A DNA stretch of 25,000 nt, from NCBI GenBank assembly GCA_019918135.1, contig WBZZ01003775.1:1-25000 (forward strand), written 5' to 3'. A program made the translations under genes and the position numbers. This DNA is from Paulinella micropora. Lineage: Eukaryota; Cercozoa; Imbricatea; Euglyphida; Paulinellidae. The notes beneath the pieces are model-generated. The model was given only the letters and a program-made list of their open reading frames with translations, was not told where the DNA came from and ran no database searches. Position 1 is the first letter of the stretch. The number at the start of each line of letters is the position of its first letter. Positions 7,555 through 16,400 of the stretch are shown piece after piece.

Positions 7555-8367
7555 ATGGACTATAAGGGAGGGCGAAGTAGTGGTATCTATTACATAAATA
7601 GTAAAAACAGAATAACAGGCACAGATAGCGACTTTACACACGAAATAAACTTAAAATCACTGGACAATCCCACACATTGTAAAATACTTCATATTTATGT
7701 TCCGAAGTCGTATTACTCTGTGGCTTCACCATACAATACTTTTACTCTTAGCGAAGACGGGTATGAGGCTTTAATTACGATACCTGAGGGAAACTACACA
7801 ATGAACAATCTAAAAAATAAGTTGTCGGAGGTGCTAACCGCAGACAGCCCAAATAATTATACTTATGTTGTATCCAGTAGTAATACCAACATAGAACCAG
7901 AGGATGGCAAATTAACATTCAGTGTTTCAAATAACGGAGGTATTCAACCGCGATTTATATTTGATGGTGATACCCGTATTCACGAAGTAATGGGGTTTGA
8001 TAGAAATTCCACATATTTCTTTGCAAATGATTTTATTAAATCACCAAATGTAATTATTCTAACTGGCGAAAAAACTCTATATCTTCAATCGGACTTAGTT
8101 GGTGAAGGAGATAATCACGTGCTACAAGAAATATACACTGCCAACGAAATACCATTTGGAGCCGTTATATACGACGGAAGCGGGTCGGAGTATGGTAAGA
8201 AATTATCAACCAGTTCAAATAATGTATTCAGGTTTTATCTTACAGACGAAAACGACCAAGCAATTAATCTTAATGGGTTAGGTATTGTTATAACATTATT
8301 AATTTACAGAGAGACTAATTATTTTAATTTATTTACATCCTTTTTCAATCTTTTGAAACAGAGATAA
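7555..8367 (+). CDS. Minor capsid protein (penton-like, single jelly roll)
   Basis: The product has 270 residues from ATG 7555 (MDYKGGRSSG). Upstream in-frame ATGs (7504) lie inside hairpin 2 of copy B and would add repeat-encoded residues, so I chose the ATG just after the repeat. The sequence INSKNRITGTDSDFTHEI (about residues 14-31), VPKSYYSVASPYNTFTL and EGNYTMNNLKNKLSEVL fit the minor capsid proteins of polinton-like viruses and virophages, which form the pentameric vertices. A C-terminal hydrophobic/aromatic segment (TNYFNLFTSFFNLLKQR) is present. It sits directly before the major capsid gene, the usual pairing. Confidence 0.85.
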   Translation: MDYKGGRSSGIYYINSKNRITGTDSDFTHEINLKSLDNPTHCKILHIYVPKSYYSVASPYNTFTLSEDGYEALITIPEGNYTMNNLKNKLSEVLTADSPNNYTYVVSSSNTNIEPEDGKLTFSVSNNGGIQPRFIFDGDTRIHEVMGFDRNSTYFFANDFIKSPNVIILTGEKTLYLQSDLVGEGDNHVLQEIYTANEIPFGAVIYDGSGSEYGKKLSTSSNNVFRFYLTDENDQAINLNGLGIVITLLIYRETNYFNLFTSFFNLLKQR

Positions 8368-8381
8368 ATAATTATTTTTGA

Positions 8382-8408
8382 TTTAATTATTTTTTCTATA
8401 AATATATT
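8382..8408 (+). promoter_or_regulatory. AT-rich promoter-like motif, major capsid gene
   Basis: TTTAATTATTTTTTCTATA continues as a TATA-rich stretch about 60 bases before the capsid ATG. A TCTA core in AT-rich flanks recurs upstream of 12,272 on the minus strand. Confidence 0.5.
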
Positions 8409-8463
8409 CTTGTGAATTAGCAAACAATCTAGATAGACAACTGCCTAAAAAATCAAAAACAAA

Positions 8464-9930
8464 ATGCCAACTCAACACGGCGGAGAATTAGACTTCAGTA
8501 AGACTGATTATATCAGTGCTTCTTATCGTTTGAATAAACTCGCTCCACGTGAGGGCTCTGGAACCTTTGAGGTCACCACTGCTGGTGGGCAAGAACGATC
8601 ATTTGACCTTATCAGTCGCCCGTTCAATCTCGCTCGGTCTTATTTGAGTTTTACTTATACTATGAGAGCAGCGGGCGCCAACACTTATTCAAGAATTTTT
8701 ATGGACTGCCTTTCATCCATTATACAAATTCAACTTCAGACCCGTAGCGGTGTTTATTTGTGCGACCTTAATAACCTCGGGACGGTTACTAAAATGCTTT
8801 GGAAGCCTGAGACATCTTTGAAGGATTTCCTTGACCTTCCTAACCACGATGTCGCCACTGGATATGGTTGTATGCTTCAAAAGTGTAATGCTAATGGATT
8901 GATTAACATTAGTGCCGCAGCAGCCACCAGAACAGATTTTCGTGGAATGACTGATGGTGCTAACAACGTGGCGGCGAGAACTCTTGCTATGTTTGCTGAA
9001 CCTCCCATCAGTGCTCGTCGTCATAACGATGCCGCATTGACTGACGGGACTGGCGTGCTTTCTCCTGTAAATGTTAATTACAACGAAGCAAAATATCTTG
9101 TAGGTAGTGCCGAAAATGCCGCCACCGCTATCAATGTGAAAATTCCTTTGAGTATGCTTATTAATACTATTTTCGCTCTTGATAAAACCATTATGTTTCC
9201 AGAGATTTTGACGATGCGGATTGTGTGGAGTGCTACTGACAGATCTAGTTATACAGTGACTGATGGTGCGGCGACTACTGCGAATGTCGGCTCCGCAGCG
9301 ACGGCTGTCAGTGCTGATATTACTAATCTTGCTTTGTTTCTGGCTGTTGAAACTAATCCTGATGTCATTCAATCCATTCAGGCGAAGATTGCTAGCCCTG
9401 AGGGTATGAGTTTTAACATTGATTATCCTTATGTGTATAAAAACACTATCGCAGCAAGCACAACACAAAACATTATTATGAGATTTGACCGCGGACACGG
9501 TCGCAGATTGAAGAAGATTTATCACTCTGTTTTCAATAATTCTGAAACAAAGAATACTGCTTATGACCACGATAACAGAGCGCAGGCTAAGGTTGTAAGT
9601 TTTTACACCACACTTGACGGAGCACGACAGCAGGAGTTTAATATTGATACCTCCCTAGAAGAAGACTATATGTATTTGAAGACAAAGATTGAGGGTTCAG
9701 CTTTGTTGAATGCGGACATATACAAATATAACTGGTTTTGGTGTGATGCTTGGGATAACACTCGTCCGCTGTGGAGCAAAGATCAGAATGAGATTAGCGG
9801 ACCTGACCTGTCTATGGAGCGACGATGGGAATTCATTACGACGACTGCTAATAATGCTCACAACCATTACACCGTGGCCATTGCTCAGCGAGAGGTTCAA
9901 GTGAAGGCAAATGTTATTTCAATTAGTTGA
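8464..9930 (+). CDS. Major capsid protein, double jelly roll
   Basis: The product has 488 residues, a typical length for polinton-like major capsid proteins. The N-terminus (GGELDFSKTDYISASYRLNK) and the segment SFDLISRPFNLARSYLSFTYT fit the start of these proteins. They form hexagonal capsomers as trimers. No frameshift or stop is seen. Codon choice is more GC-rich (GCC, GAC, CGC) than in neighbouring genes, consistent with high expression. Its TGA stop overlaps double hairpin C. A 285-residue minus-strand ORF inside it is treated as a shadow. The identification is by motif and context: it lies next to the penton gene and shares the module with ATPase and protease. Confidence 0.88.
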   Translation: MPTQHGGELDFSKTDYISASYRLNKLAPREGSGTFEVTTAGGQERSFDLISRPFNLARSYLSFTYTMRAAGANTYSRIFMDCLSSIIQIQLQTRSGVYLCDLNNLGTVTKMLWKPETSLKDFLDLPNHDVATGYGCMLQKCNANGLINISAAAATRTDFRGMTDGANNVAARTLAMFAEPPISARRHNDAALTDGTGVLSPVNVNYNEAKYLVGSAENAATAINVKIPLSMLINTIFALDKTIMFPEILTMRIVWSATDRSSYTVTDGAATTANVGSAATAVSADITNLALFLAVETNPDVIQSIQAKIASPEGMSFNIDYPYVYKNTIAASTTQNIIMRFDRGHGRRLKKIYHSVFNNSETKNTAYDHDNRAQAKVVSFYTTLDGARQQEFNIDTSLEEDYMYLKTKIEGSALLNADIYKYNWFWCDAWDNTRPLWSKDQNEISGPDLSMERRWEFITTTANNAHNHYTVAIAQREVQVKANVISIS

Positions 9931-10082
9931 TATTTGAAAATCCACACTTTCGCTTCGCTTTCGTGTGTTTTTCAAACATCGATGTTTATCAATTTATCTC
10001 CAACACGTTGGAGATTTCAAACAAGTTTGAGATTACGTAAAATCTTGCGATTAGCAAGATAGGAGTGAAGTTGATAAATATC
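9929..10082. repeat. Double-hairpin junction repeat, copy C, with nested palindromes
   Basis: Hairpin 1 spans 9929-9981 (GATATTTGAAAA pairing with TTTTTCAAACATCG, inner CACAC/GTGTG). There is no spacer: CATCG and CGATG overlap. Hairpin 2 spans 9980-10082, with outer stem TTTATCAA/TTGATAAA enclosing three small palindromes at 9996-10015, 10014-10033 and 10042-10060. The reverse complement of hairpin 2 is a close relative of hairpin 1 in copy E. The left end overlaps the capsid stop codon. Confidence 0.85.
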
Positions 10083-10118
10083 AATTAATTTTTGATAGTT
10101 AATTTATATTTTTTTAAT
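10083..10118 (+). promoter_or_regulatory. AT-rich promoter-like region, spike gene
   Basis: AATTAATTTTTGATAGTTAA followed by a T-run and TATA-like sequence ends 11 bases before the ATG at 10,130. It is a weaker match to the shared AATTAATTATTTTT motif. Confidence 0.4.
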
Positions 10119-10129
10119 AATATATAACA

Positions 10130-11368
10130 ATGAGCCACCAACGAAACTTAATCGCACAAAATCCTGACGGCGAATTTATAAATGTCAGTGCTGGATATGA
10201 TGGAAACCTTGAAACAAATAATTCAAAAACCGCTTTTGGTGAAGCAGTAGTAGGTCAATTAACACCAGTATTGCAAGAAATCTTTCCATATACCATTAAT
10301 ACTAGGATATGGACAAAAACAGAAACAAAATCGTCTGTGTCATTCTTGAATAATATGGCTGAATTGAAAACAACTGCTAATGCGACGGCAGATGCTAGAC
10401 TGGTAAGTAAAAGGAGAATAAAATATAGAAGTGGAATGGGTGTCCTTGCCCGCTTTACTGCTCTATGGACAACGGATGATACAAAAGATTACTATTCATA
10501 TATTGGAATAGGAAATGACCTTAATGATGGATTTTATTTTTACAAAAATCAAGCAGGAATGAATATCGCACATTGTTTGGGAAATGCTGTAGATTATATT
10601 GACCAAGAAGACTGGGACGACCCTTGCGATGGGAATTTCGCTATGCAAGCCTTAGACTGGAGCAAAGGAAATGTATTTCAAATTCAATTTCAGTATCTTG
10701 GGTTTGGTGCTATTAAGTTTTATATTGAAAATCCCATAACAGGATTATTTCAATTAGTTCACATGATTGAGTATGCGAATGCTAATACTGGGGTAAGCCT
10801 GCGAAATACAACATTACCTTTTACGGCAGTCATGAGAAATGATGCAAAGACTGGAATACAAATTCTTAAAACGGCGAGTGCCAGTTTATTCATTGAAGGA
10901 ACGAATACGATAAACACAAGTATAACAAACGAAGTGGAAGGAAGTAAATCAGCAAACACCACTGAAAGTCCTATTATTAGTATAAGAAACAAAGCGGTAT
11001 TTGATGCGGGAGGTGCTAATTTAGCAAATTATTCAAATGTTTATCCCACTTTGATAAGTATTACAAATGAAGATACTAAGTCAAATGTTGTCATAATGGT
11101 ATTAAATGGAACACTAACTGGAGCGGGTTTTGCAGATGTTGATTCTAAGGATTCAATTGTAGATACTGACACAAAGGCGAGTGCTATCGCAAACGGAACA
11201 ACAATTTTTAAACTATATGTTAATTCTCAATCAACTCAACAAATCAATCTTAGAAGTTATGATATATACCTATCACCGAGTGATGTATTGACTTTTACAC
11301 AGAAGTCTGTCTCTGCTGGCGGAGGAGGAAACATCAATATTATTGCTAACTTCATAGAAGACCAATAG
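10130..11368 (+). CDS. Virion spike/appendage-like protein
   Basis: The product has 412 residues. The N-terminal AFGEAVVGQLTPVLQEIFPY (about residues 36-55) and the following SGMGVLARFTALW region resemble proteins of marine phages and virophages that carry a lectin-like beta-sandwich, described as head spikes or appendages. This likeness is recalled, not searched. The remainder is Asn/Thr-rich and beta-like, with a Gly run (AGGGGNINI) near the end. It is placed alone between double hairpins C and D, so it is a one-gene cassette. Likely role: receptor or surface binding. The TAG stop overlaps the GATATTT of copy D. Confidence 0.6.
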   Translation: MSHQRNLIAQNPDGEFINVSAGYDGNLETNNSKTAFGEAVVGQLTPVLQEIFPYTINTRIWTKTETKSSVSFLNNMAELKTTANATADARLVSKRRIKYRSGMGVLARFTALWTTDDTKDYYSYIGIGNDLNDGFYFYKNQAGMNIAHCLGNAVDYIDQEDWDDPCDGNFAMQALDWSKGNVFQIQFQYLGFGAIKFYIENPITGLFQLVHMIEYANANTGVSLRNTTLPFTAVMRNDAKTGIQILKTASASLFIEGTNTINTSITNEVEGSKSANTTESPIISIRNKAVFDAGGANLANYSNVYPTLISITNEDTKSNVVIMVLNGTLTGAGFADVDSKDSIVDTDTKASAIANGTTIFKLYVNSQSTQQINLRSYDIYLSPSDVLTFTQKSVSAGGGGNINIIANFIEDQ

Positions 11369-11508
11369 ATATTTGCAAATTCACACTCCCGCTACCGCTC
11401 CCGTGTGTTTTGCAAACATCGTGAAAAAATAAAAAAATATTACATCGTAAAAACGATGTTTTAGAAATAGACGAAAGTCGCAGACGAAAGTCTAATTTCT
11501 AAAATATC
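11368..11508. repeat. Double-hairpin junction repeat, copy D (convergent gene ends)
   Basis: Hairpin 1 spans 11368-11421 (GATATTTGCAAA pairing with TTTGCAAACATCG, inner CACAC/GTGTG). An A/T spacer follows. Hairpin 2 spans 11454-11508 (CGATGTTTTAGAAAT pairing with ATTTCTAAAATATC), enclosing a direct repeat AGACGAAAGTC. Both flanking genes end here: TAG at the left end, and the minus-strand TGA 2 bases beyond the right end. It is therefore placed to act as a two-way terminator. Confidence 0.85.
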
Positions 11509-11510
11509 AA

Positions 11511-11957
11511 TCATAGGTATTTTTTTACCGCGTCTTTGTTATTAAAATAAGGTTGTTGAATTAAATATTCAAGGTATGGTTTATCAATCTTAGCGACATC
11601 TTCAATTTTCATTTTTTTATACTTACCATATTGAAGAAAAATGTCTGCTTCGTGTTGTTGTTCTTCTTTCTTTGCAATTTCTACCCCTACATTAGCCTTT
11701 ATTTCAGTAATCCCCGTTTCTTTTAAATCTGCAGTCGTAAAAGGAGTGCTCTGCTCTTCGTCCGTTATAGCCTCCAACGGAATAACTACTTTCACATTAT
11801 CATCTATGTTGGAAATTCCAACATTGGGTTTATATTGCTCATAGAAAGAAACAATGTCGGGTTTAGTCCATTTAATAGTGGGTTTCTTAACTTCGCTGTC
11901 AATGTTCCATTTTTCAATTTCATTCAAGTAGTCCTGCTTTGTGCTTAGGTCTGTCAT
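11511..11957 (-). CDS. ExoX-like C-terminal domain protein 1
   Basis: The product has 148 residues. The C-terminal part (about residues 106-148: YGKYKKMKIEDVAKIDKPYL then EYLIQQPYF) is the short module found at the C-terminus of exodeoxyribonuclease X-like proteins and as stand-alone proteins in large DNA viruses. No exonuclease catalytic DEDD motif is present, so nuclease activity is not expected from this protein alone. The N-terminal part is Lys/Glu/Thr-rich and unrecognised. It is a paralogue of the next gene, only 24 bases away, with the shared segment at about 60 percent identity by eye. It is likely transcribed with it in the replication arm. Confidence 0.7.
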   Translation of the reverse strand: MTDLSTKQDYLNEIEKWNIDSEVKKPTIKWTKPDIVSFYEQYKPNVGISNIDDNVKVVIPLEAITDEEQSTPFTTADLKETGITEIKANVGVEIAKKEEQQHEADIFLQYGKYKKMKIEDVAKIDKPYLEYLIQQPYFNNKDAVKKYL

Positions 11958-11981
11958 TGATATATATACTACAAAATAATT

Positions 11982-12272
11982 TTACTGTAAATATTTTTTT
12001 ACTTCTGCCTTAATGTCGGTGAATTTATCAAACCAAGGCTGTTTCATAACCCATTCAAGGTATGGCTTATCAATAACCGCTATATCTTGAATTTTCTTAC
12101 CTTTATACTTACCAAATGGAAAAACATCGGTTGGCTTGCCAGCCCGCGCATTTTCAATCATTTGGATTTCGTCAGTAATTATCTTTTTAACATCGGTAAG
12201 AGAAAATGTTTCTTTTTTATTTTCAATAGAGAGTTTCTCAAACTTCTCGCATAGTCTGGTGAGGGTGGTCAT
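11982..12272 (-). CDS. ExoX-like C-terminal domain protein 2
   Basis: The product has 96 residues and consists of a short helical N-terminus and the module FPFGKYKGKKIQDIAVIDKP followed by YLEWVMKQPWF (about residues 46-76). It matches the GKYKG...DP/DKPYL.W family better than its neighbour does. As in that gene, no DEDD exonuclease motif is present. The tandem pair suggests local duplication. A good promoter-like motif lies immediately upstream (12,291-12,315). Role unknown; nucleic-acid binding during replication or repair is an inference. Confidence 0.72.
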   Translation of the reverse strand: MTTLTRLCEKFEKLSIENKKETFSLTDVKKIITDEIQMIENARAGKPTDVFPFGKYKGKKIQDIAVIDKPYLEWVMKQPWFDKFTDIKAEVKKYLQ

Positions 12273-12290
12273 AGTATAGTATATGGTATA

Positions 12291-12315
12291 TATTTTATAG
12301 AAAAAATAATTAATT
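12291..12315 (-). promoter_or_regulatory. AT-rich promoter-like motif, ExoX-like gene pair
   Basis: On the minus strand AATTAATTATTTTTTCTATA runs toward the ATG at 12,272. It is nearly identical to the motif upstream of the major capsid gene. Confidence 0.5.
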
Positions 12316-12482
12316 GATATTTATCAACTTCACTCCTATCTGGCTAATCGCCAGATTTCCCGTAATCTCAAACTTGTTTGAGATATTGATAAACATCGTT
12401 TTATACTTTAATGAAGGGCGATGTTTTAGAATAAGCGAGAAATCTTGCGATTAGCAAGATAGAAGCGCAATTCTAAAATATC
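12316..12482. repeat. Double-hairpin junction repeat, copy E, with nested palindromes
   Basis: Hairpin 1 spans 12316-12398 (GATATTTATCAA pairing with TTGATAAACATCG) and encloses palindromes at 12338-12356 and 12365-12384. Hairpin 2 spans 12419-12482 (CGATGTTTTAGAATAAGCG pairing with GCGCAATTCTAAAATATC) and encloses ATCTTGCGATTAGCAAGAT at 12442-12460. The right end lies next to the TAA of the polymerase reading frame (12,484); the left end lies beside the promoter of the ExoX-like genes. Confidence 0.85.
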
Positions 12483-12483
12483 C

Positions 12484-12696
12484 TTAATATCCAAACGGCC
12501 GTGTTTCAATCGCATTCTCTACAATTCCGATAACTTGTCTTTTCGTATATGTAAAACTAAATATCTTTTCTAAGTATTCGCTTGTTATTCTTTTCTTTTG
12601 TTTGTCCCGAGTTATCTTGTTATTCTCTACTATAACAACTTTTCCAGACTTCTCAATTCGCTTAGCAATCCTTAATTCTTCCTCAGTCTCTAACAA
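12484..12696 (-). pseudogene. DNA polymerase B, C-terminal fragment
   Basis: About 70 residues, in a different frame from the preceding fragment. The frame carries the expected continuation of the polymerase thumb end (ELRIAKRIEKSGKVV, then ITRDKQKKR) and stops at a TAA just before double hairpin E. The break lies near 12,700, where the upstream fragment switches abruptly from polymerase-like sequence to a short tail ending in TAG. One missing base would explain it. Confidence 0.65.
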
Positions 12697-13412
12697 GTCC
12701 GCCAGTTCATTTTACCCTTCTCAAATAAATCTGTGTTTTTAATACCAAGCCCGCAACTGATTACACTTAACATATTAGGTAAGTTTAAGGCCTTCTTCGT
12801 CTCGTAATTCATACTGAAGCCCTTCACTTTCATACTGGCTTTGCCGTTATCTAATAAGTATCCGTAGCACTTTGCCCCGCCTCCAACGAAGGTCTTTATC
12901 TTGGCTCCCTTTAATTCATCCGTCCAGTCCCCGAGTAGTTTGCCCGTCTTTACATCATCTTCGCCTTTCGTCAGGTCTGTGGTATATATTACACTATCCG
13001 TATCGTGGTATAGAATTCTCCTGCCTAGTCTGTCCATCATCTCATAAAGCCTCATTCTCGCGTGGCAGGTAGTAAATAGAGCAACTACAATATTTGTCTT
13101 AATCGGGTCGCTGACTGCATCTTGTTTTAAATCATAACTGGCCTCTATTATTTCGTCGTTGATTATGTTAATATTTATGTTATCAACTGATTTATCGTTC
13201 ATTAGTTTGTATAGGGTTTCCTTATCCCTTATCATTTTGTTTTGTTTTTTGTTCTGCTTCTCTCCAAACTTGCCCCACAAGGAGTTCAAGCACAACTTAG
13301 CCACCGCACGGCGACCTGAGTTTTCTTCTATTTTCATCCATCTTATTATATAACACCCATTTTGATTTCCATACTGCTTATGTAGTTTTGTTTTTCCTCG
13401 GCCGTATTGCAT
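12690..13412 (-). pseudogene. DNA polymerase B, palm fragment with motifs B and C
   Basis: This frame holds polymerase motif B (KLCLNSLWGKFGE, about 13,250-13,290), motif C with the catalytic Asp pair (YHDTDSVIY, about 12,985-13,010), and the KxY-like AKCYGYLL. The first roughly 20 codons overlap the previous fragment in another frame and are not polymerase-like, so the true join is near 13,350-13,360. It is separated from the previous fragment by a one-base frame change in an AT-rich run. Confidence 0.8.
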
Positions 13413-16400
13413 CCTGCTGGATATCCACTTGATTCCTGCTTAACCTTCAATAATGTCTTTATGTATTCTTTGAATAGGCTACTGCTCTGTTCTTTCCAGT
13501 GCCATACTTCATATACTTTCATTAACTTATACCCTTTATCTAAGGCCTTGTAAATTTCTGGAGTTGCCCAAGTTCCTGTTATTGCCCGCTCATTGTCAGT
13601 GTGCTTGCATTCGCCGTGGTGCTCAGTCATCCCGCACTTATCGCATAAGTAATACATCATCTTGCCTCTGTCCGCTTTTGGTAAGACTGGGTGTAGTAAT
13701 CCTCTCGGCGGTAGCATCTTAACCTTAGCCACTCCAAAGTATTCCTTTTTTATGATTTTGTTTCGCATATCTTTTCGTTCCACATCATCATTTGGTCTGA
13801 TGATTTCGTGGTGCCCGCTAGGGTAAAGGTCATAATACATAACGGTCGGATAGAGTGAGCATATGTCAATGTATTTCGCGTATTCGTCGCTGTGTCGTGA
13901 TTTCCAATACAATGTTAAAGCATTCGTTCTACCTCCAAACATTGCTTCTCGTGGGTTTAATCCTTCTTGTTTCATAATTCGTTCGTTGGTATCCTCGGCC
14001 AGTCTTTCACTGGTTTTCATCAGGCTCCAATCACATTCCCAGACACTTATTACTTTTACCTGTTGGATCAGTTGTTTTTCTCTTCTCATTGTTTTCTTGT
14101 ATAGTTCACCCATAGTCTTATTTTTCTTGGCATTCATTGCATTGCCGTTCCAACACTTCTGACAGCCGTGCCAATGACACCCGTAAAACTCATAAGCGGT
14201 TTTGTTTTTCTCATCCCAGCCATCTACATACACACGAGATTGCCCGAGTTGAAACATTTTTTCACCTCCGTTGAATGCGTGTTTAATATCGGTTTTGTCT
14301 AGTCTGCTTCTGTAGGCTAACCATTCAACACAAGCCCTTGAAGCCATCCTGTTTTGTTTTTCCGCTTTCAATACCGCAATTGAATTAACAGGCATAAACT
14401 TAGCACGATACAGAGCCATAACACAACTAGCAATAGTTGTATATTGAAAAGGGTCAATACCGAATTCAAGAAACTGCTTTCTAAAATCTATACAGCCCTT
14501 TCTAAGTATATCAACATCGCTATGACAATACTCAGCGATTTTCTTCGCCATATCAAAGTGGTTGTGAACACTATCTCCGACGCGTCGGAGATTGACCTGT
14601 TGTTCATACCATTCTAAAAACTCCTTTCTCTTATCTCCTCGCATAGTGTCGTAGCCGTAATGTTTCTTGTGTGGCATAACCCCAACATAGTTTTTGTTCT
14701 TGTCTGTGTTGAAGAAGTGCGGAAAGTATCCTTTCTTAAGTTCCGTTAGTCCGAATGTCTTTGGAAAGTCAGACAACGGCATCGTAAGGAAACTCAAACT
14801 ATCAATGAAGCGGTATTTCTTATGTGTCATCATCATTATCTTACCGCCTTGGTAAATGACAAATGGTGTCTGTTTGTTATCAACTAGCCATCTAAGGATA
14901 AACTGACAATCATAACCGCTGGCATTGTGTGCGATAAAGGTAAATCCGCTGTGTTTAGTGTCAAAAGCCCAATTACAAAAGTCTTGAATGTTTTTATGAA
15001 TGACTGGCTGTTCCTTAGCATCGTAATAATGACTTTCAGCATAATTTACAATGTGTTCGCCCGTGTCCTGTGTCGCTTCAAAGTCAAAGAATATGTATTG
15101 CTCTGACGGCGGTAGGATTTCCTTTTGGACTATTTCACATTGGTGCTCTAGTGGTTTCAGTTCTTTACAATTACGGCATTTCGCATATCCGCATTTGTGT
15201 ATGTCCTTCTTTCTGTAATTAAGACCGCACGATTTACATTTCGCTTTAACATCGCAGTTTGTCTTCATGTGATTATTAAAGCATTCAGTATTTGGAAACT
15301 TTCTATTACACTTCTCACATTCTTTCCACTGGCTCTTGTCATTTATTCCCTTACAACCCTTGGTTTCACAGATACTACATTTAGCATCGCATGCATGTCT
15401 TTCCATATATCCCCTTAGACACAACTCGCAGAAATTCTTTTTTCCTAGCATTGACTTCATATTGGTTATGGCATCGTAGTGCCCTTCCGTTTTTAGAATG
15501 TAAAGGTTTGTCAGCCGTTCGCCTTTCTCATCTACTAAATCAGTCTTATAGACGATTTGGTCAGGAAACTCTACAATAACCAAATTATATTTAATGTGCT
15601 TAGCAAAGGTATCAATTTCTGGGAGATCGCACACATCCTTAACAACTTTCGCTTCATTATGCAAATCCTCAGCCATTTCCTGCTGTATCTTTCGTCCCAT
15701 CATTATTGTTTTGTATTTTTGGTGTTTTTCAATTTTTGCTTTTACTACAACGATTGCTCTGGCCAAGCATAAGTTATCGCTATTAGTAATACAGATTACT
15801 CCTTTCTTTCTATATACATCCAGTTTGTTCAAAACCTGTAGCCTTGCTCCGCCAGTAGGCATTTTAACAGATTTCAATACAAACTTTAATTTATCAAAGT
15901 TGGTGCCACTTTCATCCATATAAAGACTTTCGTTGCTTTGAAATATTGACGACAATCTTTCTAAAACTTTTTCAACCGAGATTTCATTGACATAATGTTG
16001 TCCTGTAGATACTTTGCCGTAATAATCTACAAACTCAATACCTACATCAACCTTATCTCTTTGTCCCTGTCGTTTTAAAAAGTCGTTCAATATGATTTCA
16101 ATAAATCTTATTACATCTCGCATAGTGAAAGACCGAAAGTTTCCATTCAACACAACCCTGTAAATACTTTCGTTTATTCCAAGTTTGTGCTCCTTTCTGT
16201 CGTCTCGCTTGATTTCGTAATTGCCATATCGCATCAAGTCTCTGACATTTTCCTTGATTTCTTTTTTCTCTTCAATCGTAGGTAAAGGTGGTGCTATTGG
16301 AATAGCATGGTGTTCAAAATACACCGCACCTCTTACTTGGTTCAAGTAGTTTTGGGCTGTCGGTGAATCTATCTTATACCCCCTTACCTTTGGTTTAATA

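Noticed and set aside
8713..9570. 285-residue ORF on the minus strand inside the capsid gene
   Set aside because: It lies wholly inside the major capsid gene, has no recognisable motif and low-complexity Ser/Arg/Ile composition, as expected of an antisense shadow.
5575..12482. CRISPR-like array
   Set aside because: The repeats are few, kilobases apart and at gene junctions, with no regular spacers and no cas genes.
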